Shown piece by piece: positions 42,512 through 55,337 of a stretch of DNA of 64,000 nt. The notes beneath the pieces were generated by a model, which searched no databases, was not told the DNA's origin, and was given only the letters and a program-made list of their open reading frames with translations. This DNA comes from Hawksworthiomyces lignivorus. Its lineage: Eukaryota; Ascomycota; Sordariomycetes; Ophiostomatales; Ophiostomataceae. The first letter of the stretch is position 1, and every line of letters begins with the position of its first letter. The stretch spans positions 1 to 64,000 of the forward strand of contig NTMA01000019.1 of the NCBI GenBank assembly GCA_002917075.1, given 5' to 3'. A program made the position numbers and the translations under genes.

Positions 42512-43829
42512 ATGGCATCACGTACCGGTCTGTATAAACACGCTCTCGTCTTCGGTGCTTCAGGCGTGTCAGGTTGGGCCGTTGTGAATCAACTATTAGA
42601 GGGATACCCCAATAACGAAAATTGGGACAAGGTGACCGCATTGACAAACAGGTCATTGAGTGTCAAGGTCTCACAATGGCCCGTGAAAGACAGTCTACAA
42701 ATCGTTTCTGGAATTGATCTCTTGAGGGGATCAACTGAGGATTTAATAAGTGTTCTAAAGAGGAACATTACTAATATAGATAATGTAACACATGTCTATT
42801 ACTACGGTAGGACGAAGTAAACCCTTAATTTTCGTTCTTGTTCTAGAAGGATCGCAACTGTCACTGACACATGTGGGAACATAGCGTATAAAGCGAACAC
42901 GGATTTCCAGCAGGAAAAAAAGGATGCTGTCGATATGCTTGCACGCTCGATCACAGCAATTGATCGGTTGTCAAATAAACTACAATTTGTTGCTTTTCAG
43001 ACAGGAGCAAAGGTACTAAAAAGAATATTTATATAAGTAGTTCGAAGACGGGCCCATAGTTAACTCAGAGCAGATGTACGGTTTTCTTGATCGCTTGGAC
43101 CACTATTTTCCAGTACCACTTTCCGAATTGTTACCGCGGTTGAAGCCACCATATTGCGACCAGCTGTTTTATCATGATCAACTTGACTGGCTCGCAGACT
43201 ACTCCAAGGGAAAATCGTGGTCTTGGTCTGAAACACGCCCAGACATCGTTGTTGGATTCGCCCCAAACCATGCTGCGTACTCACTAGCAGCTTCTTTAGG
43301 GGTCTATTTCTCATTGTGGAGGGAAATCAATGGACCAGGTAGTATAGTTCCGTTTCCTGGCAATTATAACAGCTGGAAAGCAAAATTCAACGAAGGAGGG
43401 AGTGACATAATGGCTAAGCAAACCATCTTCCTATCCCTACGACCTGATTTATGTGGCAAAGGCGGGGCTTTCAATATAGCCTCAAAGCCGGAGTGGGAAG
43501 CCTGGGAGACCAAATGGTTGAAGTTGTGCGGGTACTTTGGTCTAAAAGGTGCACCACCATCCGAGTTTAAAAAGGAGGTTCGCGCTTATATTAACGACAA
43601 TGTGGATACGTGGCGTCGAATTGAGAAGGAGCATGACCTACGTATAGATATTGCTTTCTCGGGAATCACAATCCCGGGTTTTGAGATCCTACATTTAGAT
43701 CTTGCCGATTTCGATCGACAGTACGACTTAAGTAAAATTTATAATGCCGGGTTTGAAGAGAAACAAGATACTATTCAAGTTTGGGGAACAACATGGGCCA
43801 GGATGAGAAAGGCAAAGATGATTCCGTAA
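42512..43829 (+). CDS. PRISE-type NAD(P)H enone reductase (progesterone 5-beta-reductase/iridoid synthase-like SDR)
   Basis: Exons 42512-42806, 42885-43012 and 43074-43829 join in frame to 392 aa, typical of the family. The cofactor site is ALVFGASGVSGWAVVNQLL (GxxGxxG, epimerase-type). The first splice restores HVYYYAYKANTDFQ. The second gives FQTGAKMYGFL, containing the conserved Lys before Y-G. NGPGSIVPFPG and the C-terminal FEILHLDLADFDRQYDLSKI follow. Family members reduce activated C=C bonds of enones and enals, including steroids and monoterpenoids. In fungi they are common near Baeyer-Villiger and SDR genes. I infer a step that saturates an enone before ring oxidation. Both introns have good splice sites (78 and 61 bp). 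Confidence 0.85.
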
Positions 43830-44642
43830 CGGAATATACAAGAAAAAAGACAATGAACCTTCTGCTCTATTCTACTCACAGAAAAGTTTGCTTCTGTAGC
43901 TTTAGTTATATTTCAGACACCTCACAACAAAATGGCACTTTTTTTTATTAGCCATAGAATATGTTTCCAAATCAATAGGATAAAGAAGAAATGACTAAGG
44001 CATTTGTGACTATTCTTAGATAATTTTCTCATATTTTATTTCTTTTAGATAGAAGATAGTTGCTTAGTTAGACACTAATCTTCGACATTTACTAGGCCTA
44101 TAGATGTTCCTGACAGAGAGCGAGCCCAGTGCTGTCTCATAATAAACACCACCTATGTAGCAGAAAATTCACGAGAAGTAACTCCGGATAAAATAACATT
44201 AAAAACTGGCTTGGAGATATATTGGCTCTCACTCATCTACGTAGTAGTTTTTCGATACGAGATGGTCGTTGATACTAGGTAGTCTGAGGAGGCGAAAACT
44301 AATTTTGATCTGTAGCACCTTAATGATTAAAACAATACTACCCGTGCCTGTGGACGTGGTGTTTTTGTTTATGTTCGCCTATTAAACCCTATTATTGACT
44401 CATACGCAGCAATTCATGTTATAGCGGAGTAATTTTATCCCCTCACGAGGTGGAATATATTTGGAGTATTAACAGTCGGCGATCGGTAACCGAGCTTACA
44501 CATCTTTCTCGGAGACCGATAACCGGTGGTATTTCAAGACAAGATATCCATAAATTCTGCTGTAAACCGCAAAAGCTGATAGAAGGAAGGGGTAAAAATA
44601 TTATTGCCACTCTTTACTTGGTTCTAGAAGTTGACCATTACA
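43830..44642. other. Intergenic interval
   Basis: No supported gene. It contains the 3' flank of the PRISE gene and the promoter of the SDR at 44643, and is AT-rich. Confidence 0.5.
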
Positions 44643-45621
44643 ATGTCCAATGACGTTTTGGACAGATTTCGCCTTACTGGCAAAACAATTGTCATCACAG
44701 GAGGTAACCGTGGACTCGGTCTTGAGTTCGGGAAAGCTCTGGCATCAGTGGGGGCAAACATTGCAGCCATCGATCTGGATGATGCACCTTCAAAGGATTT
44801 CTGCTCATTGTCATCTTCGTTCAAGGAGAGAGCATTCAAATACTACAAATCTAATGTGGTGGACTACAACCATCTGAAGCAGACTATCGATATGATACAC
44901 AATGACTTTGGAAGCATTGACGGATGGTATACATATGCTTAGATCAAGTTTCTTAATGTTTCTCATCACTCTAATATAAGTTAGTGTGCCAGCAGCTGGA
45001 ATTATTCGTGATCGACCATTCTTGGAACATACCGAAGCAGACTTCCGGAATTCTCTAGATGTCAATGTAAAATGTCCATCAAGATCTTAAAGAGTGGTTC
45101 TAAATATGAATCTGACATGACAATATAGGTCAACGGAGTTGTGTTTACCATACAACACTGTGCGGCAAAGATGGTTGAGCAAAAGACTGGTGGAAGTATA
45201 GTTTGTATCTCTTCTACGGCAGGTCACAAAGCTCTCTATCCGCAAACTATCTCTGCGTATACGGCGAGTAAGTTTGCTGTGCGTGGCGTCGCTAAGCAGA
45301 TTGCGCACGAACTCGCCCAATATAATATACGCGTAAATTCAATCAGCCCTGGGTAAAGCGCCCCAAGGATCTCCCTCACAACGGTTTCATTTTGCTTCAA
45401 AAGAAAGAGACTAAAACCGTATCGGTAGTGTGATGCAGACAGATATGCTTCTAGCTGTGATGAAGCAGAATCCGAGCCGGAGAGAGCTGTTTGAAAATAC
45501 CAACGCCATGCATCGTCTCGCTGTCCCTAGTGAGCTTGTTGGTATGATGATATATTTAATGAGTGAAGCTGCTAGCTTCACAACTGGGCAGGACTTTTTA
45601 GTTGATGGAGGTATGGTATGA
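44643..45621 (+). CDS. Short-chain dehydrogenase/reductase (classical SDR)
   Basis: Four exons (44643-44926, 44985-45066, 45129-45352, 45429-45621) give 260 aa, the classical SDR length. The Rossmann site is IVITGGNRGLGLEFG, with AIDLDDA after strand 2. The first splice yields SIDGCVPAAGIIRD, where the usual NNAG is PAAG. The catalytic set is Ser in SIVCISSTAG, YTASK (Tyr and Lys) and RVNSISPG. The C-terminus ends TGQDFLVDGGMV. The acidic residue after strand 2 favours NAD(H). The enzyme interconverts a secondary alcohol and a ketone. It is part of the second cluster and ends convergent with the regulator at 45868. A second SDR lies at 52121. Confidence 0.88.
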
Positions 45622-45867
45622 TACCTAAAATTTAGGACGGGCAGCATGGCATTTACTGTCAATGGAAGAGACGTCGATTTGTCGATTTCAACAAGTCGGG
45701 CTCTACTAGCAGCCAATGTTACCGGACTTGCTAATCATTATGCGAGAAGAAAGAGCTATAGAAAAACTGCGTGAGGTTTGGGGTTGAAAATTATTAAATC
45801 TGAAAGTCGATTGTAGTTTGCGGTAGTTACGGAAGCATATTTCACATTTGCTTTGTTTCGAACATAA

Positions 45868-48313
45868 CTATAGAAAAGACCCCAAGTTATATACGATATC
45901 GTATTCCCGGTAGCCAGATGCAACCGGTAGTTCCTCCGTCCATAATGGTCCATGTTCGGTCGCCATTTCGGCCATCACTCTAGCAGAAAAGTCTAGACCG
46001 TTAATACCAAGCTCCTTGTTACGCTCAAATAGGTCGATGTGATCTTCAACATTAGTTGAACTAGGAGTTTTGTCGACGCTATGCAGCAGTGGAGGAGCGG
46101 AGCAAATATCAATGTGGCAGACATTAAGGATAAGGCGAATAATGCGACGCACACGCCGCGCGACAATATATGTCGTTTCCAACTCGCGCAGGCCATGTAT
46201 GCATGTTTGAAGATTACGCATCTGCCGTGACAGCAGCGCGTTGTTTGGTCGTTTCTCGGCGATATCGGCAATGAGAATCGTTGCTGCGGTAGCAATTATG
46301 TGCAGACCGACGCCGCTCATGGTAGACGCGTCGCCGTGCAGGCTCCTATAGTTGGTAACGGCATCCGCAATGTTTTCTGCATTCTCAATGCATATGCGTC
46401 TAGAGTAACAATCTTGTGCTCCAGCCATTGAGAGTGAAGAACCAAAGTTGGCAGTTGGGCGATGGAGATGGATTTTGCTTGAGCAGTACTCCATACTGTG
46501 GTCACGTAATGTTGGCATAAGTATGCAAGAGTCAGTTAAGAAGCAAAACGTGACTTACTAGAGAAGAGCTACTGACGGAGGCGCCGTTGTGCTGTAGTGT
46601 AATTCGGAGTCTAGTTTGCTGTTCCACTCGTTAAGCTGCGCACCTAGTGCCTGTAGCGTCTCGGGGGTACAGGTCATTCTATTTCTGCTTAGGCGTTAAC
46701 TCTCGTCAGCTGGCAGTGGCACAACGGTCAACCTACAAAGCATCTGATATGTTACCACCGATCAGCAGAAGCCGAACCCATGCATAAGCGAGCTTCGTGT
46801 CCCATGATGCATCTAGACTCGTAGATGCGCACAGCCCTAATTCGTATTCATCGTCTCGAAGACTAACAGGGCGACCAAGGTACCGTGCCCAAAATCTGTT
46901 ATCACGTTAGCTTTACTCGCATATAGTGTAGGAGGATCAGATTACCTGTCAAATATGAGGCATCCCCAATACGTGACCCGCCGAACTTTAATGTCGCGGG
47001 ACGACAGTTTGGTTGATGTGAAATTTTCATCAGACCTATGAAGACCGAAATCGATTGCCAGGCTGCACGCCACACCTGCGAAACAAGCATTAGAAGTTTT
47101 ATAGGTCTTAAGATATCACTCTATAGAACTCACTAGTTGATACCCAGCCCTTCGTATCCATGCTCAATGAGCAATATATTACTGACATCAAGAGTAGTGC
47201 CTGTACAGTTGTGATCCGTGGTCGCTGAAGCTCTTGATTAACAAATTTCCCCGCGATGCCCACAAGATAAGGTTCACTCTCCGAAATATCATCTTGCGAT
47301 GATACTACCATAGCTCGCAGGTTCGGTTTGTCAGAAATGCGTGCAGCGCAGGCGTAGACGGTGTACAGCAAAGCTTTGCTGAAGTACCTTCCCTGTTTTG
47401 TTTCCAGACCATCGAGAAATTCCTCTTTGCTAAAAACCTGGAGAATATTGTGTTGATATTTCCAATAAATGTCTAGGAGATACGAATGAGTGTCATGGTC
47501 GATTAAGCTATCAAAGGACGTATCTTCTGGCACATTATGGTGACAGCCAGACTCTAGTAGAGAGGACGATACACTTTCTGTGAGATGCAAGCTCGACGTA
47601 GGTCCAAAAAACTTGTACTGGCCCTCCTCGTCGCTGTTCAGTTTCCATTGTCGTCCACACAACCGTGCGATAATATTGTCATCCTTAGCGTGCAGAGGAA
47701 GCAAGTTCGGCGGCGACGGGGCCGATGAGGGAAGAAGCGGGTGATCGAATGACTCATTCTCATTCGTATATATTGGACTCGAAATGTCATTCATAGTCCA
47801 TGAGTCAGTCATCAGGTCGATAGGTGCAGGTCGTTGGGCTGAAAGGTTTTCGATAGTGGTCGTTGCTTCTACAAGAGCCGCTTCGAGGGAGGCAATGCGA
47901 TCCTCGAGGGCTCGAATATGAGTTTTGGATGAAGGACTGCAGAATAAAATATAAATATCAAGAATTTAGCAAAGCATCCACGAGACTCGAAGTGCTCACC
48001 ACTTCCGTTGATCTTGACTTGGCCATGCACAATCAATGCCCAACCTGTTGCAGCGTCTACACGCACTTCCCCCAAAGACACACTGGCTGAGTTAGTCAAC
48101 CACCTCTCTGAAAACTCATTTCACTAGCAGGAGGCCATTATCAGGGGCGGGTACCTTGACTTTCTTCTGTCGACATTGATTGCATGCCAGCGTGGCGGTC
48201 GTGTCCCCACCCTTTCCGACACGTCCATGTTGTGCATCTACTCTACGCCCACGGGAAGGAGAAGAAACTGGGCGCGGAGGCGTGGATGGAAAATTATCGG
48301 TAGACTGAGACAT
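45868..48313 (-). CDS. Zn2Cys6 transcription factor with coiled coil and fungal_trans domain
   Basis: From the ATG at 48313, splicing 48162-era GTACCC to a CCAG acceptor rebuilds the cluster: LACNQCRQKKVK, then CVFGGSACRRCNRLGIDC. A second intron leads to a coiled coil (THIRALEDRIASLEAALVEA). A Ser/Pro-rich linker follows, then the PF04082-type domain: YLLDIYWKYQHNILQVFSKE, ALLYTVYACAAR, VACSLAIDFGLHRSDENF, RRVTYWGCLIFDRFWARYLG, RPVSLRDDEYELG. The C-terminal exon, 45868-46500, is helical. Seven or eight exons are needed, all with good GT-AG pairs. It lies centrally among the esterase, SDR, PRISE and Baeyer-Villiger genes and is the obvious candidate for their pathway-specific activator. Confidence 0.85.
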
Positions 48314-49460
48314 GGTGCTTTTAGATGACTAGTATAGCTATGCTGTAGAAAGATGCAGAACTTTGGCAGACAAGATAATGAATATACTCCGTACATTGGT
48401 GAGTTTTGAGCTCTAAATGAATGCGGGGAAAATCAAAATTGCCCGAGCCGAAACAACTCCAGCTTTCTATACCGTGCTATACCGTACGCCAAGACAGTAA
48501 AAGCTAGCGCAATTCATCGTACTCAAGCCCCCTCACAGCAATTCTCTAAGGAATAAAAGATGAAGCAATGGTCTCGCAACGCAGCTATCGATAAACGAAT
48601 GTGACGTAATGGACAGCTCTAACACTACGTTTTTCTTTTAAGGCTTCATAAGAACAATATGAGCTCCAAATTTTTGAATTTCTGACATAATGGTCCTTCC
48701 TAGATTCTTTGTATCTTTTGTATATTATGATTAGGTTCCATGCAATTGTAGCATACAAGAGGCGCGCAGTTGTCAAACTTGAATTTCTATTCACTCCCCC
48801 GCATAAACTCTAGGGCTCTCTGTCGCTGACGATTTGGCTATTGATTTGGCCCTTCTGGCGAACTAAGACGCGCTGTCGCCACTTCATTGCAGAAGATGGT
48901 TTAAATTTGGTGTGTTGAAGATGATTTGTAAGCTTATTCTAATGAGGTCGATTGCTTCTGTTGTGCTGTGTAATATAGTTCACAGAAGAAGAATTTGAAA
49001 CGGTAGCATAGCTTTGATTTTTCTACCACGTTAACGAGAGGAAATACTCAAGTGGGCCCAACGATATTTGTACTAATTTCATTCCCCGCAGTAGCTAAGC
49101 CCATTTAATTTGGCGCTAGCATCAATCCACTACATTTCCCCCCAGATTTCCTAGAATTGGGTTGGGGAAAGAACTAGCAAATCTGGGGAGGTAAGACTAA
49201 TGGAAAAGGGTTGCCAGGATCCCCGTCTTTTCTGAGCTACTCGGGCATATCTTTTTAGGGAAAGAAAACCGCGACCTCAATGCTTGTTTGTTAATTGTTG
49301 AATGCAATTTGTGTCTTAGCTAATCTTGAAATGAATCCTCAAATATCTAAGAAACAATGAATTTGCTCTTACAAGACATCCTCACGAGTTAATGAAAGTC
49401 GTTTCTATCTGCGAATTTGTCGTTTTCAAGATACACCTCAATCTAGAGTTCATGTTAGAA
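48314..49460. other. Gene-free interval upstream of the regulator
   Basis: No supported gene. TACTCCGTA occurs at 48385-48393, shortly upstream of the regulator ATG. The remainder is AT-rich with the MFS 3' flank at the right. Confidence 0.45.
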
Positions 49461-51682
49461 TCACAAATGCAATAGTCTTGATGAGTTGAAGGTTAGCTGG
49501 AATACCTTATTGTCCATCTTTTTGTCAACGTCCTTGCAACAGAGACTGGCAATAATACCGACAATACCAAATGCCATGGAAGCAAATGCAACCAACCTTC
49601 GATAGTTTATTAGGGCCACATATACATGGTATAGAGTAGGTAACAGGACTGTTGCTTCGCTTACCGGATACCGTAAACATCCGCGTGTGCGACCGCAGCT
49701 TGCACTGCAGCGGCAACGTTTGAGCCAAATTGTGTTACTAGGTCTGGTTTATTGACTAGGGCCAAGACGTCTGCGATCTGCGATTGGTCGACACCAGCTG
49801 AAGCAGCAGCTGCTGGGACCAGACTTGCAATTCTTTTTTTGGTCTCATTGGTATAGATGGTGGTGTACACAGAAGCCGCGACTAAATACCTATTAGTTGG
49901 AGAGTACTCATAGAAACAAAACCAGAACCAATTAAACTTACTAGAGCCTGCGGCAAATCGACTAACACCAGCAACGCCACCACTAAGTCCCAGATTCTTG
50001 TGTTCAACACCCATCTGAGCAATGGCAATAGCGAGGTATATTGCCCAACCATAGCCAGTTTGGGAAAGAAATAAGAAGGCCACCATCGTACCTTTGTTCG
50101 TCGTTGTGCAAAGAGCCATCAACGAACCAAAGAGTACCATAACGAAAACAGAGCCAGCTAACTGCCATTGCCAATGTTTGATCCGTGAGCCAAAAATGGA
50201 AAGCATGCATGCACCAAACGTAATGGCTAAGCCTTGCGGCAAAGACAAAACCATAGCATAGCGCCAATCATTCCCTCCGTCGGTGTAGAAAGAAGACGTA
50301 ATTGTGGGCCAGAGAATACTTCCAGAATAGTAGAACATGTTGACGACGGCCAGTGTGATCGCAGGTGCAGTGAAGTCGCGGCCATGAGACGAAGAGAAAA
50401 TGTATGTGGGAGTTAATGGATGCTTGAGCTTAGCAAATATTTCCCACAGAGCAAAACATATTAGAAAGAAGAATCCTAAGACGAGTGATACAATAATGTG
50501 CGGGTCGTTTGAAGGCAAGACCGTGGTCCACACTACACCCATGAGGACTGGCACCGCCCCGACGGCGAATAAGATCGCGCCTATGTTTCTGTCAGTTCTA
50601 TTCTACCCCTTAGCTAGGAAACAGCCTGCAATAAGTTTACTTACCAACATAGTCGATCTCTCTAAAAACCTGCTTGAAAGGCAGTCCATTTCTGTCTCAG
50701 TTAGCTACAACATTCTACTAGTAATCTCATATCTTATGATTAAAATAGCACGCTTCACTTACGGGTGAGCAGGTGGAAAGTAAAGAAACAAAAGTCCTAG
50801 GAAAGAAAGGAACTGAGCAATTGCGGCGGCCCAGAAATTCCATGTCCAAGACGTCACATGCAAGCCGTGCAATGCCGTGAGTGGAGCAACGGCCACAGCG
50901 ATAAACGTAGCCATATCGGCAATGACGACACCTATGTGACGCCATTTATTTGGTAGGAGCTCTGGCAACGCAAAGGCGGCCATCTGTAAATCAGTCAGAT
51001 TTTAAACACAGATAATCGCATGTCATAGCACAAACCTGGCAATTAGCACCGCCAAAGCCTGCGATAGCCATCCCTACTATGATCGAGTTTCCATGCTTGG
51101 CGGAAGCAATCACAATGTGGCCGACGGCGCATAGCAAATTTCCCAGTACTAAAAACCATCGTCGACCTAAGAGATCGGTGTTTGCGCCACTAAATTCATG
51201 TAAGAATACAAACTTATGAGCCATTCTCATATGTGCTTTGGGCCTGCGCACCATATCATGAAGCAAATTGTGATGGAGATAGTCCAAGACTTGGAAAATA
51301 ATCAGAAATAAGTAATCAAAAGGCTTCTATTTTTTGGAGAAGAAAACCCACCGGAATGAACCAGATATACAAGTTATCCTGCCCAAATTGTGCAGCGACA
51401 TTGGCGCCGATGTTTGCCATAACTGGAATTGGCCAAAACGACAAGCCATAACCGAGGGACAAAATCTGAAGCATGAGACTTCAACTCAATAAAAAAAGAA
51501 GAAGAAAAAGGCGATATGCTGTTACTCACTGCTACAACAATCCAAGTCTTGAAAGTGACAACTGGCTCTTCTTCGATGCCGTCGCGGCGATTGGTGGCTT
51601 CTGGGCTGCGCTCCCCAGAGTATTCATCTTGATGTTCAACAACCTTCTCATCAACTCTTTCTTGGGAGCTTTCGGTTAACAT
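49461..51682 (-). CDS. MFS efflux transporter, TRI12/siderophore-type (14 helices)
   Basis: From the ATG at 51682 an acidic N-terminus (ESSQERVDEKVVEHQDEYSG) precedes the helices. Recognisable segments in order are ILSLGYGLSFWPIPVMANIG, GRRWFLVLGNLLCAVGH, MAIAGFGGANCQ, AFALPELLPNKWRHIGVV (motif C region), GLPFKQVFREIDYVGAILFA, MVLSLPQGLAITFGACMLSI, WAIYLAIAIAQMGVEHKNLG and a C-terminal helix FASMAFGIVGIIASLCCKDV. These are the landmarks of the fungal TRI12 family (PF06609), pumps for trichothecenes, siderophores and other small compounds. About eight exons are needed; the start and last exon are approximate. Its placement between the regulator and the second SDR suggests it exports the cluster's substrate or product. 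Confidence 0.82.
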
Positions 51683-52120
51683 CTTTGCTACTGAATTAAC
51701 TGTATAATTCAAATGACATTGAAGAACAATTTGAGTCTGGAAAGCCTTCTTAAGAATCATTTCTCCCAAACACATTCCTCACTCGTGGCTCTGTGGAGAC
51801 CGGCTCGACTATATGATTGGTTCGGAGTTCGATCACCGGTGTTCAGTTACTCGGTGGGCATAGTGGATATGCTAATATCACGAGGATAGCTATCTGGTCC
51901 GGACGCCATTATCCGATTGTTTGGTATTTCTATTAGCGTAGATGGGGCTTCTTACCTGCCAACCGAAAAGGGTATGGCAAGCCAAGACCATCAGTTCCAC
52001 ATGAATGCCAACAGGAGCTAGATTAATAAAACGGCGTAAAGAACCTTTCAAGCTCGAATAATATTCAGAACATTTTCTTGAACCCTCCCCCCCTCTATTC
52101 AATATTGCACATTTACGGCC
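51683..52120. promoter_or_regulatory. Divergent promoter region between the MFS and SDR genes
   Basis: Start codons at 51682 (minus) and 52121 (plus) face away across 438 bp. A GATCACCGGTG segment occurs near 51831-51841. I see no gene in it. Confidence 0.4.
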
Positions 52121-53060
52121 ATGTTATCGCCTTTGCATGGAAAGCGAGTATGTAATATATTCTACGCCGACTTCAAGATGCTTTGCTCAAGTTCTCTTTC
52201 AGATTATAGTTTCTGGGGCCGCTAGCGGCATTGGCCTCGCAACTGCCCAACTCCTAGCCGAAAGAGGAGCTATTCTCTCTCTGGCTGACATCAACTATAC
52301 AAATCTTGAAAAGGTGCTGGAGTCATTGCCAGGAGATGGTCATTTTGCGACCCAACTCGATGTAAGACAAAGTGCAAAAGTAACACAGTGGGTGGAAGAT
52401 AGCGCGAAGAGACTGGGCGGCATAGATGGTGCAGCCAATGTGGCTGGTGTTGAACGGGAGGGAGGTCGACATCTTGCAGACTCAAGAGACGAAGACTGGG
52501 ATTTTGTCATAGGCATTAACGGTGCCGGGGTCTTTTATTCGATGCGGGCAGAACTGCAGCAGATGTCAAAGAACGGCGGGGGGAGTATAGTAGGTTATAA
52601 TTCATTCTCTCTTTTCGAGCCTTGGAAAAGTTCTTATGGTCATCTACCTGGGTATTAGGTCAACGTCGCAAGTGTTGCTGCATTTATTGGTTTGCCAGAT
52701 ACTGGTATTTACAATGCAAGTAAACATGCAGTTCGAGGACTAACGCGGACGGCTGCTCGCGAGTATGGAAATATGAATATTCGAGTTAACGCAGTTGCAC
52801 CAGGTGGGTTTCTATTCCTATTCCGATATACACTTCACGCCAGGAATATTAACTCATAACTTCTAGGCGTAATAAGAACTCCTCTAGTCGAGAACATGGA
52901 GAAGACATTTAGAGGAGGAAGGGTCACTACCAGCATGCAAGCTATTGATAGGCAAGCTAATCCTCGGGAAGTAGCAGAGGTCATTGCATTCTTACTTAGT
53001 GATCAGGCGAGCTTCGTGACTGGAGCTACTTACAAAGTTGATGGGGGATGGTCTGCTTAG
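52121..53060 (+). CDS. Short-chain dehydrogenase/reductase (second of the cluster)
   Basis: A 27-nt first exon (52121-52147) splices to 52203-52589, 52659-52803 and 52867-53060, giving 250 aa. The first splice produces MLSPLHGKRIIVSGAASGIG, a perfect SDR N-terminus. SLADINY after strand 2 has the Asp typical of NAD-dependent enzymes. AANVAGV replaces NNAG. VNVASVAAF carries the Ser, YNASK the Tyr and Lys, and RVNAVAPG closes the site. The C-terminus is SFVTGATYKVDGGWSA. It probably oxidises an alcohol or reduces a ketone. It is one of two SDRs flanking the regulator and efflux pump. Introns are 55, 69 and 63 bp with good signals. Confidence 0.87.
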
Positions 53061-53126
53061 AACTTATCTCGTTCTCGGTCTCCCATTCGCTCGAGCCTGA
53101 TTATCCATAATCAAAGTTGTGCCTTA

Positions 53127-53377
53127 GTGTTTAATCGTATTTATTAGCGAATCCTGACTATTTACGTCTAATCTAGGTAGAACCCTCTAGGGCAGAAACC
53201 ACCGCCTAATTAAGTGAAGGTATTATTACACAAATGAGACAGTCTGAGTAGTAGTAGTACTAGTAGCAGTAGTACTTAAACAAAGGAGATTACGTTAGTG
53301 GTGAGTAGGGCTACGCCAGTGACGTATCCTCCTCAAGTTGGCCTGCCAAGTTATACGTTGGTATGCGCCCGCTTCGT
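53127..53377 (-). mobile_element. LINE 3'-end insertion with 10-bp target-site duplication
   Basis: The reverse complement matches the last 250 bp or so of the LINE at 60774-62609, including GCGGGCGCATACCA, the CTACTACTACTACTCAGA block, TTAATTAGGCGGTGGTTTCT and the terminus AATACGATTAAAC. It is flanked by TTGTGCCTTA at 53117-53126 and 53378-53387, an exact 10-bp duplication. This is a strongly 5'-truncated retrotransposition event, inserted just after the SDR gene. Confidence 0.85.
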
Positions 53378-53387
53378 TTGTGCCTTA

Positions 53388-54227
53388 AGTTCTGTGTAAA
53401 CGTAATATTTAATTATTTGCTATGTAGGTCCTTAATTTGCCCAGCGCCAAATATTCCCAGTTTGTCCACTGGCATCGCCCAGTAGGACACTGACAACGGC
53501 CGGTCAAGCAACTTTCCCTGGTGAACCGTCAAGGAGTCGCCAAGATTAGTCGGCACGTTACCTAAGTCCAAAGAAGATCCACATAGAGCATAGCAGTCTT
53601 GTAGCCTACTTGTTCTTAATATACAGAACTCGAGCCTCCCCTATGTGAGCCTGCAAGACGGACCCGGCGCATGTACGATTTTACTCTGCTAACAACACTA
53701 CAGTGGAATCTCTGGAATAGCCTTGGACTCCAGAAGATCTGAATCATCACCAATTACGAAAAGGTTGGTGGCCGCCTCGTATTAGAGTGGTTCAAACGAA
53801 TCTGGCACATACCCTGCTACCGACTAATAGGCCGATTTGAGAGGACCACGGAATTGGCGCAGGATCTCGAATTTTCTATTATTTATTATTATTCTCATTA
53901 TTTTGTATTACCTTTGACTGCTCCATAACTAATCCCACATCTTTAGTAAACTCTTCGTAAATTAACGGGGCATTTTTTGCCCCAGATCGTTCCAACCAGC
54001 ATATATGTAAATAGCCAGCATTATATAATAAATTCAATTAAGCCCTACTCTGAACTTAGGTATTGTGGCCATGGTTTTAGTTTGTCGAAGAAGTGATCCC
54101 CGAAGTTGTTCGGAGATCGATCACCGATGGTGCAAATGAACTTATTAATATATCCAAATGCCAGTCGAGAGCTGGTAACAGCAAGCAAGTGCTTTTTTTT
54201 TCCCCTTTTTTTTAGATTTTGGTTCCA
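53388..54227. other. Gene-free interval
   Basis: No supported gene. It is AT-rich towards the right with a T-rich tract near 54196-54213 just before the cyclase ATG. Confidence 0.5.
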
Positions 54228-55337
54228 ATGAAGACCTACCCCGATTTCGATGCAGTACCCCGCGTTGAGGGCCAGCCGCAGGGAAATGCCTGGGGCCTGT
54301 GGGGTAGAGATGATGAGCTAGGTAGTATGTTGTGCCTATCTGCTATTCATACACTTGATATGATTCTCACCAGTTAGCTTTAAACCTCCTTAGTCCAGAA
54401 ATCATACTTGCTGCATCACGCGAAGTCACGCTAGGCAGGTCTATTCAGCTAGACCTTCGCCTCGACCATTTCAACCACACGATAGCTGGACGTGAGACGT
54501 TTGAGCAGACCATTATTGATTTCAAAGAGAAATGTAGAGGCCATGGTGATTACGATATCGTCGCACACGACGATGTGATCAAGATGAATACGCAGAGCAG
54601 TTCTCAATGGGATGGGCTTCGACACGTAGGCCACCAAGAGTCAGGGGTCTATTACAATGGAATGAAACATAGGGAAATTGATGAGGGTGCTAATGGGAGG
54701 CTTGGGATTCAAAGTATAGGCCACTTCCACTCTTCGTCTTATTTTGAGATTTGGGACTAACTGTGATACGATGTATAATTTAGACTGGGTCGATAATGGA
54801 GGCATTGTCGGCCGTGGCGTTCTTCTTGACTACGTCAGGTGGCGCGCTGAAACTGGCAAGGAGCTAGCAAAAGTTGATGCTTGTACTCCCATAACGATTG
54901 ATGAGCTTGAAGAGGTTGCTGCATATCAGGGTGTCAGTTTTCGTATCGGCGACATCTTGATTATCCGCAGCGGATTCACTGCTTGGCACGATACTACTCC
55001 CACCCAGGAACGTAATGCTGCGCTTGACAACGGACAATTCATCGGTGTGGAAGCAAGTATGAGGTCAGTCAGGTGGCTGTGGAACCATCACTTTGCGGCT
55101 GTGGCAGGGGATACTCTGAGTTTTGAGGTCAGCCCAGTACCATTGACGAAAGGAAAAATTAATCTCCATGAATGGCTACTGACACATTGGGGATCACCCA
55201 TTGGCGAGCTATGGGATCTGGAAAAATTGTCTGCGGCGTGCAATAACGCCAAAAAATGGTCTTTCTTCCTTACTAGTGCTCCGCTTCACGTGTACGGCGG
55301 AGTTGGTACCAGCTGTAATGCGATCGCTATTCTCTAA
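54228..55337 (+). CDS. Cyclase-family metal-dependent hydrolase (kynurenine formamidase-like fold)
   Basis: Exons 54228-54321, 54378-54713 and 54784-55337 join in frame to 327 aa. The first splice gives WGLWGRDDELGALNLLSPEI, the conserved opening of fungal PF04199 cyclases. LRLDHFNH, WDGLRHVGHQESGVYYNG (metal-site region), NWVDNGGIVGRGVLLDYVRW, GDILIIRSGF and the C-terminal HVYGGVGTSCNAIAIL follow. Family members are Mn or Zn enzymes that hydrolyse amides or lactones, or close and open rings, in amino-acid and cyclic-compound degradation. The presence next to a Baeyer-Villiger enzyme fits lactone or cyclic intermediate hydrolysis. The canonical HxGTHxD motif is altered (HVGHQES), so metal binding may differ. 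It is convergent with the monooxygenase at 55638. Confidence 0.85.
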
